From positions 127,470,294 through 127,534,293 of the forward strand of contig NC_134949.1 of assembly GCF_965638725.1 (NCBI RefSeq): a DNA stretch of 64,000 nt, read 5' to 3'. Origin of the DNA: Aptenodytes patagonicus (taxonomy: Eukaryota > Chordata > Aves > Sphenisciformes > Spheniscidae). Shown here one piece after another: positions 36,601 to 49,000 of the stretch. Numbering within the stretch: the first letter of the stretch is position 1; each line of letters starts with the position of its first letter. The notes below the pieces were generated by a model. The model had not been told where the DNA came from. It did not search any database and saw nothing but the letters and a program-made list of their open reading frames with translations. Position numbers and translations under genes: made by a program.

Positions 36601-39600
36601 CTGAGACCGACTGAGAGTTGCCCTTAGCAATGCTGATGTGGCCAAAAGAGATGGTCAGATACCAGTGGGGAGCATGGGGTAGGAAATGTCCCCGATCCCC
36701 CTGCACTTCGGGAGCAGCAGAGTAAGCAGAATGAAAGTCAGGCTCTGTATTGCATAGCAAAGCAAAGGCTTGGAGAGAAAGGCCATAAGAAATGTTTCCT
36801 GTCCAGAAGGAAGAGAAACAGTGGTCGCAAGCTCAGAGAGACCTCAACTGCTTTCTGCAATGCATAAATGTCACACTGCGTTTAAAATACTTGATCATCA
36901 GCCTTGTTCAGCCAGCAATAAACGCACTGTACTACTTTTTAATGTTTACCTCAAACAATCATCTAGCAACAAACACTGTGTTCAAAAAAGCTCTGCAGTT
37001 GCAGTTCAAGATTTATCTTAACTTTTCAGAAAAACAAAACATCAGAATCAAAACAAAAAGAGCCAGAAGGAACTGTGGGAATCTTTTTCCTAGATAAACG
37101 TGAAGTTAGATTATTTTGCTCTTTCCATCCTGGCAGCGCTGTTGGAATGCCACCCGGAGAGGATGGAGGATGTGTGGTCTAATGAATAACAAGGTTGGAG
37201 GAGTCTGAGTTCAGACATTGCCAACATGCAGAAGCACCTCAGGCAAATCGCTAGCTGCCTGTGACTTACTCCCATTTATCTGAGGGGTAGCAGCTCAGTC
37301 CTGGGAATGTGGTGAGCGTTTAATCAATTAGGACTCGATTCCTGCTTTGAAATCCTGGCTTCCAAAACGAAGCACGCAGGGTAATTGCAGAAAGTGCTTT
37401 ATTCTTCCCATCAGCAGGCACCACGCCGTGCTCGTACACATGGATCAGACCCTTCCCAAGCCTGGCTAGTCCCCCTGCCCATCTGGGTGACCTGCTGATG
37501 TGATGGTTCATGGCTAGAAGAGATGACTGCGCTGCCCATCACTAGCTGGAGCTTTCTTTGAACCCTGCCAGATGGGGCTGTGAGAGGGGGACTGCAGGCA
37601 AGCTGAGGACAGGCAACCAGAGGACTGTGGCAGTCTTTGCACTGATGAGAGAGGACAGCCAGTTTGCAACCCCGTCCCCAAGGGATAGCACTGAAAGGAA
37701 GCAGGGGACATGGCTGTGTTCCTGGGAGGAAGGAAGGGACTTGCCTTGGAGATGGAGATGGAGATGGAGCAGGCTGTGGTGACTACAATCAATGGAAACG
37801 TCAGTGGCCTTTAACTAAAGCCCTCCTGTGCTTTGCAGACCAATATGGCCGAAACACTCAGCTGCATGGTGAGCCAGAAGCAGCAGCGAGCTCTGTGCTG
37901 CCCCATGCCCCTGGCAGCACCCATCCCCTCAGCTCCCCGGCAGGGGAAGCAGGACCACCTGCAGGGACCCCGGCTGCTGTCTCGGGCCGCAGAGGGGTGA
38001 GCCCGTGCCCCCCATGCAGTGCCCGTGATGGGAGACAGTGCAGCCAGCACACAGCCATGGGGCTGGAATGGGGTCATCTGTCAGCTGCGTGGAAGGAAGC
38101 CACGTGAAATTTTTTTAGGCGTCTCAGACAAGAAAAAGGTTAACTATTATTACTAGATAAGGCATTTTCCATCTAAGTAGGAGATTTTAAAATGCCCCTT
38201 TCCCAAACAAGCATTTCTGAGAAGCCTGCGCAAAAACAAAGTGTCAGAACTCATTGGTTCGAGGTCCTCCTGCCTCTGTTTTGACCCCCCCGGCCTCGCT
38301 TCCCCCTTTGCCTTCTTTCAAGGAAGAAAGAAAAAATGTTGAAATTGGAAGGCTGCCAGCAGGACTGAAATTTCATTTTCCAGCAGCCTCGGCGGCCACA
38401 CCAAACCCTGCAGAGCCCTAGTGCTGGGTGAGGATGTGACCCACGGGGACGGTCCTACGGCACCATGGGGCTGGTGGCTGCAGCCACTGCTGGGCTCTGC
38501 GGGGGGACTCAGGGGCTCCTGGAGGTGGCACCAAGTGGGGTGGCATTTCTACCCACCCACGAAGCAGTGGGAGCTGTAGGGACTGGGAGCGCTGCGGGCA
38601 CCGTCCTCTTCCTCTGGCGGTTGCTCCTCCTCAAGGGCATTAGAAGTGAGCCAATGGCTCCAGAGGGGCTCGATCCTTTTTCCCCACTAGCTTTGTGCCA
38701 TTTGCTGTTGAAATCAATGCCCCTGGCTATGGTTTCCCTTCTTCTGTGGGACTGTCACCCACCTTCAAAGCTAGCACCCAAGTGCCCAATCTGCCTGGGG
38801 CAGCCTCATTTTGGAAAGTGCCCAAGGAGGACGACCCCTCTATCTACTACGAAATGTCCTACGTGACATTTCGCCATGGCCCACCATGTCCAGATGAGAT
38901 GGCCGGGTTCAGAGCCCGTGCTGGTGACTCAGCGCCTCGCTGCAAAATCCCCGCGGCCGAAGCTCTTGCTGCGCTCTGCATCGAAGCAAGGAGCCGAACT
39001 TGTGACGGAGGTCTCCAGACCAGATAGCATCCACTCTCCGCCGTGCACGGCTGGGGTCAATGTAAATCAACTTTTCCCAGGAAGCTGCTGAGACAGAAGA
39101 AAATTGTGCCTCCTGAGTGCAGGAATAAAGCCTCTCTCCTTGCAGGCAAGGCGAGGCGATGCAGCAAAGCTCAGGTGAAGTGAACGCCCTGCCACTGCCG
39201 GCGGTTTTATGGCAGCAACGACTCTAAGGCTGTCAGGTGGTGCTGAAACCGTGCATGCCTTCAAAATGCCATAAACGCCAGGGCCGCCTTCTCCACCTTT
39301 GCTGGGCAAGATGCACGAGCACGATGTCTTTCCATATTGCAGTGCTATCTTCCTGCCAATCCTTGCTCCTGCTGACGTCTGACGAAAGGCTTGTCAGATA
39401 ACCTCAGGGGTCAGCCTACGGCCGGGGGAGAAAACAGCAGCAGGGCGAGCATTTGGTCGCTTCATTGCCACAGCCCTCGGCACGCACGAGTGCGGGAGCA
39501 GGGGGAAGCCAGTTGAGAAATACGAGGCCTCATGGAGAACTGCAACGGCTCCCTGGGGAGTGCGCAGCAAGGAAATGCCATCGATTCATGTTTCCTAATG

Positions 39601-41569
39601 AATGGCATTGCCACACGACTGAAAAAAGAAGTGGAACAGTGTAGGGGCTGTTTCATTACCTTCTTCCTGTCTCTCCTCTTCCTCCACTCTCTCTAGCTCA
39701 CCCCAGGTCCTGCCTGCTTATTTCTCCCTCTTACCAGGCTGTGGCTGCCAGTTTCTCACAGTGGAAGAGGTATGTTTTAAGATGCCATTTACTCCCTGTT
39801 AGCTTTAGCAATGATTCCCCAAGGTACAGAGGAACTTTCTCTGGTAACACCCTTTTTTCCAGCAGCCGAGCCAGGACCCCTTCACAGCCATGATGACCGC
39901 CAGGACCTGTCAGAGGGCATCCCCCTGCTGTGACCATTTTGTGCCATTCCATCTCCCTCAGCAGACATGTGCCTCACCGCAGCCTGGCACCCAGGCCTGG
40001 GGCTGCCGGGGCGGGGGGTGGTTGTGCTGCGCTACCCTGGGAAGAAGCACAGCTCTTACGTGAGGGTGGAGGTAGTTGGATTGCCTGGAAAACAGCTGGG
40101 GGGGGTTTGAACTTCTTCAAAAGTTTGACTTCTTCTAAGAGCTCCAGGCTGGCTCCAACCATCTGCAGCCTGTTGGGCGACCCCCACGTGCTCCAAAGCA
40201 TTTCCGATTACTGTCCATCAAGGGGGATGATGCAGCCCAGGCACATTCAACATGATCCAGTGAGCAAAGGGGAAAAATAGTTCAGTGACAGGCAGCAGTT
40301 ATCGGTATGGGTACCTCTGACAAAAATGTCCCAGTGTGACTGCAGTTCTTCGTTTCTCAATCCCTGCCCTCTCTTGCAGAAAACCAGCCTACATTTTCTG
40401 TTTCCTCCTGAAGGATTACTGGCTGCCTCAGTGGAGAGAGGATTTTGGGCATTCTTCTTCTGGAAGAATACTTTCACTTTTAGGGACATACCACAAGCAC
40501 AAACACATACATGCCACGCATATGTATATAAGATAGTCGTGCATGCAGCTACCCTTTTCTTTTGGGTGTAAGCTCACTTCTCCCACAGAGTGCCTCCTCC
40601 TACAGCTCGCCCCGCTTCCTTTATCCCAACTCACTGTCTCCACGGGGCTTCCCTCACCCCTCAGCCTCAGGCTCAAATGCACAGGAGCTCCCACACACCT
40701 CCTGTCCCCCCTGCGGTCTGCACAGACCACTGTGTGCAGCATCCCACAGCTTGCCTCCTGAGATGTTCACCAGGCTCCAGTGAGACTGAACTGAAATGCC
40801 TTTAAAAGCATTTAAGGGGTATCACCCTACAGCCTGCAGCAGAAACACGGTCTGTGGGGCTAAGGAGACCAAGTCCTCACTTGTCACCCCCCCATGTAGG
40901 TAGCAGAAAACAGAGAGTTGAAAAAGTGATTATGAAAAGCCCCCTCACAAACCCCGAGGCAGTGAACTGTTATTTTCCATCAGGAAAGGTGCTGCCAGCC
41001 CGCTAACCCGGGGAAGGGGCGTTTACCACCCGCAGCAGAAAGCGTGGCTGCCACCCCACGCTGGAGGCGTCCTCTCCCAGCCAGCGCCAAAAGTCACATC
41101 CTGCCCCCTCAGATAACCCGCCTGGGACAGGCCGAGCTCCGCTGCGATCCCACCGGGAGATACTGCGGGGAGGAGCCCACCGCCCTCGCTGGGAAGAGGC
41201 CGTGTTCCCACAGTGCCCAAGTCAGCACTATAAAGCCGCTCCTCAGGGAAGATTAGTAATTTAGGAATAAACTGAAGCCTCTATTGTGTTCTGAGTAGGC
41301 TGTCGTATTTATTTATCACAACAATGTCTGAGCCCCTTCCGGTAATGCACTCGGCTATCTGATGAATGTTTGGCATGTTTGTTTTCTTGTCCTCTCCCCA
41401 AAAAGAGAAGTGCCAGCCTGCCCGATTTCTTGGACAGTGGGAGGCACTTGCTCAAGTGCTGGACACCATTTAGCAGACAACAAGATAGTCCTATTATAGG
41501 CATTCAGAGTAGGGTCTAACAACCCAAGGTAGTCATGAACAGGGACCACTCGTGGTCCATTGAAAGCTT

Positions 41570-41610
41570 AGAAACACAAGCCCTTGAAGAAGAAACACAA
41601 GCCCTTGAAG
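41570..41610. repeat. 21-bp tandem duplication
   Basis: The unit agaaacacaagcccttgaag plus one base occurs twice head to tail without mismatch. Confidence 0.85.
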
Positions 41611-43829
41611 AAGGGTTCCCAATTGGTTTGGTAGCTCTCTCTGCAACCTGGGGTATTTGTTGAACCACATAGATCACTGGGACTGATTTAGGCTCTTCAG
41701 TTTTCCTCAGTGATTCCTGGAACCGTTCTGGGATAGCTTTTCCTGGACAAGCCTGTGTGCCAGCACCCCTGTCCCAGAGTACACATTTGACTCTGTTCAT
41801 CCATTTCGGTTGAGGCGCCCAGGAGGAGGTACTGTGCTTTAAATTCACAGCTGTCATTAATACCAGATAGGTATTGCATGTGGACAGGCCCCTGTGAAAA
41901 ACAGTGTCCTGGAAATGACCATGGTCATCTTCTATTGCAGGCAAAGGGGTAATAAGGCACACCACAGTTCAGGAGCAAGACCCAAGCTATGAACACAGGT
42001 ACAGACAGAAGTTAAGGGTGAGACACGCTTACCTTCCCATCAGCTAAACCAAGGGGCTGAAACTCCTATGGAAAGTGCTTAATGAGAAAGGAAACAGCGA
42101 TTGAAATATAACTTAATCTGCATTCAGCATATTTAATGAAACCAGCACATTGAGAGGTCGCTTCTGAGATGACCTGAAGCCGGCTGGTTTACAGGAATAC
42201 GCAGCATGTAGCACGGTCTCTCCGTTAGCTGGATGGAGGGAACAGCTTAGTCACTGTTAGGGGAACCATTCACGGAGAGCTGAAACCTTCACCTCCTGTT
42301 GCAACAGAGGAGTTGTTGTTTTTTTCTTGCCCACCACTTATGTCACCACTTGTGCGTGGCAGACAACTTTCCCCCACTTCCCAGCAAGCTTTCCGTGTCA
42401 CTGAGTCAGACCATTGATGTCCCTGCGGGGAGGTGCCCGAAAATTAATATCTCACAGGCAACATTGCAAATACCTTGGCTGAACAGCCGCTGCGGCGCAA
42501 GGGAGTACATATTCATGGGGGCTGATATTTGGGTAATGCTACAGTCTCTTCCTGAAACTGCAGCTCTTCATAAGAAGCAACAAGGGTCCTCCAGGGGCTT
42601 GACTCAGTGGCCATGAGGTAAATGCCTTTCATCAGAAGCCAGCCGAAAAGTTCCCCATGATCAAAGGAGACTCACGCTGATCCCAGTGGGTTTTTACTCA
42701 GGGGTTAAGGGTCTGGGGTTAGGTTTGCAGAGGGATTAAGATGTTAATTCTGTTGATGAGCTAAGGGTGGGTCCGTCCTGTCAAAGTCTTCCTGGCAGCA
42801 CCACCCTTGTATCTAAGGGTTTGAGAATTAAAACCTCTGAGTAAAGGATTTAAACCCACATTTCCCATCCTATGTGATGCTGCATAGCAGACCGGGGTCG
42901 GAAGAGATGATCTCATTCCCTCCTGCTGAAGCTGTTCCGCTTGATATAGATAAATTAAGTATTGATGCAAGTATTGATTACTGTGGTGCTGCATATTGGA
43001 AAACTTATCCTCATCCTTTAGTGGACATTTTTCCATCTCGCTATAATTAGATACCCGGGTGGATACTCTTCCCACTGAGGAGGCGAGGCTGGATTGTCAC
43101 AAAGTCCTATAGGACAAGACTAGGGCTGGTGGGGAAGGCGGTAGGAGAAGGCACCACTGCCTTGGTAGGCAGGGGGAGAGCACTGCCCAGGATGCACAGC
43201 GGCTGGCAGCGAGAGCAGTGCCACCAGCAGAGCCCACACCTGAGGACCGCAGCTGTCGGCTTGCTTTTAGAGGCTGTGTTTGAAGAGCAGAGTGAGCGCA
43301 AGGGGGGAGATCCTCTGAGGGGGTTACAGTGCATGGGAAATCACTGGTTGGGACCAGGAGGACCCCAAGTAGGGTGTTTCTAAGGAAAAGGCTCCTCTGG
43401 CACTGACTCCAAGTGTGACTTTTCTTTTAAACAGCATTTATGAAGCCATTATATGAGGCCATATCTGCGATGGGAGTATTTTACCAACCTGGGTTCAACA
43501 ATACTGGCAAGGCACATGGCTTTTATTGTGCTTCGGGTCGACACAGTAGAGCCACGTGCATCTCCCTGAGCAAAGCCGAGCCAACTGTTGCAGCGAACGG
43601 GTGGTCACTGTGATTTTGCTCAGGGAGTTTGCAAACTGTTTTGGTGAGGATCACACCTCTTTATACCCCAGCTTAACCCAGCAGGTCTGTCGTATAGACG
43701 TGGTCTGTATTAATCACATCCTCTACCTGCGCGCAGACACCTTTTGAAAACACCTTAATTCTTTTACATTTTGGCAGCTCTTCGTTTGCAGGATGCAAAC
43801 AAAATAGAGTAAAAGAGTCTTACAAATAC

Positions 43830-43870
43830 TAAAGCCCTGAAAACAGAGCATAAAGCCCTGGAAACAGAGC
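43830..43870. repeat. 21-bp tandem duplication
   Basis: The unit taaagccctgRaaacagagc plus one base occurs twice head to tail, with one A/G difference between copies. Confidence 0.8.
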
Positions 43871-45844
43871 AGGGCAAAACAGTTCCTCCCACTATGCCAT
43901 TTGATCTATGTCCTTTTCAGATTTTGCTCTGAATCACAAAGTTAATACAGGTCTTACAGCACAGAGCCATTTTCAGCAGAAACTGAGTAGTTTCAGTTAA
44001 ACTCGTGTTAAGGCGATATACAAATAAAACAGTTTGATATCTGTGAGGCAAAATTAAAAGGAAACGCACTTTTGGTCAAAATAGCTGATGGATTTTTTGA
44101 TCAGAAGTAGATTTTCCAATGAGATTGCAATTAAGGTACACCTAGATCGGAGGTGAATCTGCCTGGACCACTCCCAAAGCGTAGCAGCAATCTGCCCTGT
44201 GGTTCTGGCCTGGTGTCATTGATAATCCCTGGGCTTTTTGAGATAAGTCATGGGGCTGGGTGCCAATGCCGTTCACCGGCATAAGGTGCATTCACTTCAG
44301 AAATAGGAAGTAAACAATAGGTCAGATAAGAAATGTCACGTTATTCACAAACAGTGAAAAAAACCCTTAAATAGGCCAGTTTTTTGTAGCATCGTGTAAG
44401 CTAAAGCTCTGCTGTTTGTCAATAAAGGCATCCTTGAGTATTTATTGGCACTGAGGAAGACGACCAAAACATGTTGCCATTTATCAGCCTCTCTGTAGGG
44501 TGAATACTTGCACACGGTGGAGCTTCTTGCTTTTCTTTTTCTTTCTTTCCCGAAATCAACTGAGAAGTGCACGATTTCTCACTGAAAACATCACCGGTTT
44601 CTGCGATTCTGCCAGAATCAATAGATTCCAGCAATGCCTTTGATGTGGAGATGTGTTAGTGAAGTAAACTCACCGCAGTCTGTTTTTAATGCTTTTGGCA
44701 TGTATGCTCTCATTGGAGAAGAGTGGAGAGAGGGAGATGAAACAAAAACACAAAACGCGTTTTACATGACACCTTATCCCGCCCAGAAGCAGAGAAGCGC
44801 TTAAATCTCACAGTTCCCCTCCGAATGGTGCTCCTGTCAACAGTTTAAAGGAACATTGCCTAAAGTGGCATTTATCTTTGGGGCTATCTGTCAGATTCCT
44901 TCCTAATTTTTTTATGTGTGCACTCCTCACTATTTATGCCATACATGGTTAAAGGGAATCCTTGTTGCTTCTCCACAGGTTACGGCAAGGTCAGGACCGA
45001 GCACCGTACGTCCTTTCACTTCCTAAATATTGGACGCTTAATCCCAAAGGCTCTGTCACGGAGGTGGAAATGCACCTACAAGGATACCTTCTCTCCAGTC
45101 TGCCCATAAGGTTACCTCTGCGTGCAAAACCCGGCGGCCACACGGGAAGCCTTCGCTGGAAGCCTGCCCTGAGGTCTGCAGCGTAAGGTTGAGCTTATGC
45201 AGGATTTCAGGCAGAAATGAGCCAGTTTCTTCCTGCTTTAGGTTTATGTTTAAAGCTGGGCGAGAAGGGATTTATCCTTGTGCTGACCTGTCCCTGGGAC
45301 TTCTGAGACAGGCAAAGCAAATCAGGTCCTGGAGTGACCTGGGTGGTGGTCCCAGCTCTGGCCAGGGGCTGCACAAGGTGTCCTTGTCAACTCACCGCCC
45401 TGCTCCAGTTCTCCTAGACGTACAGGGTTGTCTCTTTTGCCGGACATTTTGAGAACAACCACACAGTACTTACACATAATTAATCCGCAGCCCATTAAAA
45501 CTGGAAGGCAAATCTCCGCTGCCTTTGGCTTGTCAGTGGACGAGTATTGGCTTACCTAAGGTGGTGGAAGGAGGTGTTATGATTTAGGCATTCAATAGTT
45601 TCTTTGCTCTGGCCCATCAGACAAAAATTAGGGCCTTGGCGAACAACATCAACCATTTCTAGTGCGTTACAGGTGTTTGCTTGCCAAGCAGGCTACGCCT
45701 CCCTTCCCTCCACTGCCCCCAGGAGGAAGGTCCAAGTGCTACACGGTGTCACAGCAGCAGTAAGATGCCTTAGGAGGCAAGACCCCATCTGCCACTGCTG
45801 TCTGAGAGGGACAGCCTTAGTCAGCAGAGCCCAAACCAGCCTAG

Positions 45845-46018
45845 GGAAGCACTTGGCCAGGGAAGTGGTTGAGTCCCCATCCCTGGAGGTATTTAAAAGA
45901 CGAGTAGATGAGGCGCTTAGGGACATGGTTTAGTGGGCATGGTGGTGTTGGGTCGACGGTTGGACTCGATGACCTTAGAGGTCTTTTCCAACCTCAATGA
46001 TTCTATGATTCTATGATT
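45845..46018 (+). mobile_element. CR1 LINE, 5'-truncated 3' end with tail
   Basis: Encodes the CR1 ORF2 C-terminus (REVVESPSLEVFKRRVDEAL, RDMV, stop). The typical avian CR1 3' UTR follows (gggcatggtggtgttggg, ggttggactcgatgacctta, ttttccaacctcaatg) and a tail of ATTCTATG units. It is much better preserved than the copy at 32.3 kb, so younger. Only about 174 bp remain, so it is immobile. Confidence 0.93.
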
Positions 46019-49000
46019 GGCAAAGATGGAGCAAGCCCACCCTTTACGCCAGCACATACGGAGCTGAGTCTCCATGGTCAGTTCATCCCTAGAAAACCCA
46101 CTGTCCTCTGCCACTGAGAGGCAGAAAACCAAAGAACAGAGCAGGACAAGTGGTAGCTTCCTTCTTTAATGCCCTGACGGGAATTACTTGCACAGAGAAA
46201 AACCATTTGATGTTGAATGCCACCCCCGGCCTCTTAACCTTGATACACAGATGCATGCAGAATCCCTTCTGTAACGATACCTCTGCACGTGCCCCACTGA
46301 CCATGCAAAAGCTCAGGCTACAATGAATTGTCATTGTAGGGGGGAACTGAGTCTGGATTTTGGGGCAAATGTTACACTTATGATCCTTCAGATGAGGAGA
46401 CAGAGAAACAACCCGTGTTGACAAAAGATCTGAAGAAACAAATTAAGAGAAAAGGAAAACACCATGCATGGTCAAAAGCCTGCATGTTCCTCAGCTCTCA
46501 GAGCTTCTCCGCCTCCTTGAGGGACCGTGAGAGCTTGATTGATTCCTCCGACTGCAGGAGAGGAGGCGACCAGGGAGCACTATTAATACCTCTGACTCCA
46601 AGCGGTGAGCAGTCGTGGTTTGCATCTCATGAATTTCAGTAGGAGTCTGACAGAAACAGAAGGCTCCTTTGCTGTTTATGGCACACAAACAGCTGTTCGA
46701 GAGGAGAAACATCTCTATAGCAGATGAGACTGCCATAAAAGTCATCCCTAGATTTTCGGGAATTTCTGGCGGTTGAATCCCTTCTATACCACAGCTGTCC
46801 GAGCAAGGCTGAGTGCAAACACACCCCCCTCTATCTCGGACAGACGCCTGTAAATCTGATAGAGAAGGCAATGTTAACACCAGGCTAACTGAATTAACTT
46901 TAATGAAGTTACTTCTTCTGATTTGCACCCGTGCACCCAGGAGAAGAATCAAGACCTGAATGCTGAATCTATTTCACCATGTCACGGTTTTGTAACTCTA
47001 GAGAAGATTAACGAATACGCACTAAACCAGGGACAAATGACTGTGAACAACTTCATGGATAAATGGTTAAATTCTGGGCTGTTTTACAGTGGTGTAAGTC
47101 AAGAGAGACAACATTACCATTGGTGGCACCTCTCCAGCGGAGATCTGCTGGTCTGACACACGTTTCATACTCACACCAAGGTAAGCAGGAGCAAAACATG
47201 ACCGACACTGTTGGCCAAACAGCAAATGAGCTCAGACACCCCTGCTCCATACCTGCTCGCAGAGGATAACATTTCCATTTATTCATTCCTATGCAGTAGG
47301 CTCCAAAATCTTGTAAGAGCCATTGAAATCTGGCAATGGGCAGTTAACAGGCACCAACAAAATGGGATGACTGTTATTTTGCATTTAACAATTAGGAGAA
47401 CGATTAATCCACACATGTCACAGGGAGGAATAGCAGCCTTTCTCCTACGTGAACAGTCTCACAGGGTTTTTCTCAGCCCTTTGAAATGTCTATGTGCATG
47501 CTGGTGTGCCTATGTGGGTGTGTAATCGTGCCTCTCTGCAGAGTGGGACATACAGTGAGACATGTCTTCATTGAAGACAGGGTCACTTATGAAGGGGTTG
47601 TTTTTTTTTTTTAATCTTTCCCTGACCACAGCAAACATTTAAGGGCTGTGAGAACTTCCTTTGCTACTCATGTGCCTGGTAAGGACACACTTCTGAAATA
47701 ATAACCGCAAGGGAGAACTGCCCCCACTGACAGCCTTGCCCCACCAGCGCTCCTTCCTCCTGCCCCACCAGGGCAGTCTCTGCTGCGGCACTTTTTGGTG
47801 ACTGGCTTTTGCTACCTCATCCTCCAGGAAAGCCAAGGCAGCGTCTTACTGCAAAGCCCTGCCTGTGCCTGTGGGTGCACGTGTGCGTGTGTGCAGCTGA
47901 GGGGGACTTCTTTCTGATGGGAACTTGGAGTAGGATCGGTGCAAAAGCTGCACAGCCGTGTGCTCGCGGCTGGTAGGAAGGAGAGCGGTGGGAATCAATA
48001 AACAGAAGAGGAGGGTGAATGAACATGTCCACACTCCCTGGAAATCCCCAGGCTGCCAATACAGCCTGCCTAGGGAAGAGTTAAAAGCAGAGCTCTGGAA
48101 AGTTTGGCCGGATGACTTCCTGATGGAGTTTATACAAGTATAGTGTGCACAAGGACGTATGTGCCTACGTGCCACTTCTCCCGAAGCAGCCTGAGCTGAG
48201 CAGAGGGAGGAAAAAAAAATAATAAAAACATCACGGATGGGACCAGGCTGAAAACAAGCGCCTGATGAATGTGCAGGGTCATGACACCCCTCTCATTACA
48301 AACCCGCCAGACAAATCTGTATGATGCCTCCTCTGCTATGTAGCCCCCTTGCCGAAGAGCAAGAGCACAGAGGGCAGAGGCAGGGGTGAGGCACGGCAGG
48401 GGGGAGGCAGAAGAGGACATTAGCACAGGGAATTCGCGGTTCCCCAAACCAGCCGCCAGTTGTTCAGGTCTCAGGACATCCCCAGCAGTCAGGGAGATAA
48501 TACAGTCGTCTGCAGTCACTGGGATGCGAGGGTGATGCAGGGGTGATGCAGGGGTGATGCCGGGGTGATGCTGGGGTGATGCAGGGGTGATGCCAGGGTG
48601 ATCCCGGGGTGATGTCTGCAGGTGTAGTCAGGAGCTGTGATGGTATGTAGGTACATACACACGAGCTGATGTCATAAGACCCAGCCTGGATAAAAATATC
48701 AGTGAAACACTAACACAAGCTTGTTAGCATGGATTGTACAAACCTGTGCAGGACTTTGGTACTCAAACTGTCCCTTCTTCCCTGCTAGCTGTGCATGTGC
48801 TGTCTAGATGGCAAGCCCTCAGGGTTACCTTAACACACTCATATGCACGTCCTACTGCAGAGCTGTCATAGCCAGAGCTGCTAACCATGAGGGAAATGGG
48901 CTTGCATATGCACAGGAACTTAATTCTCACTACCATGATTTCTTCCAGGGAAGGATTTGCAAAGATGGCTAACGATGGCTTTAGTCTTCTTGTAGCTGGC

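Larger units (their letters stand above)
32572..45844. other. Intergenic DNA, no gene recognised
   Basis: Contains the G-run at 33585, degenerate CCTAT/CCCAT pentamers at about 34918-34970, a short GGAGAT repeat at 37748-37769, and two 21-bp tandem duplications, all listed separately or here. GC-rich patches near 34.1 kb and 38.5 kb carry open frames of up to about 150 codons, but these are low in complexity and lack family signatures. AT-rich 43980-44170 may be a conserved non-coding element. Confidence 0.55.

Noticed and set aside
38465..38866. 133-codon frame with a hydrophobic start (MGLVAAATAGLCGG)
   Set aside because: Looks signal-like at first, but the rest lacks any conserved pattern and has no splice or promoter context.
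42885..42930. Possible CR1/L3-like scrap (ggtcggaagagatgatctc)
   Set aside because: Only about 20 bases resemble the CR1 3' UTR; no flanking CR1 phrases or tail.
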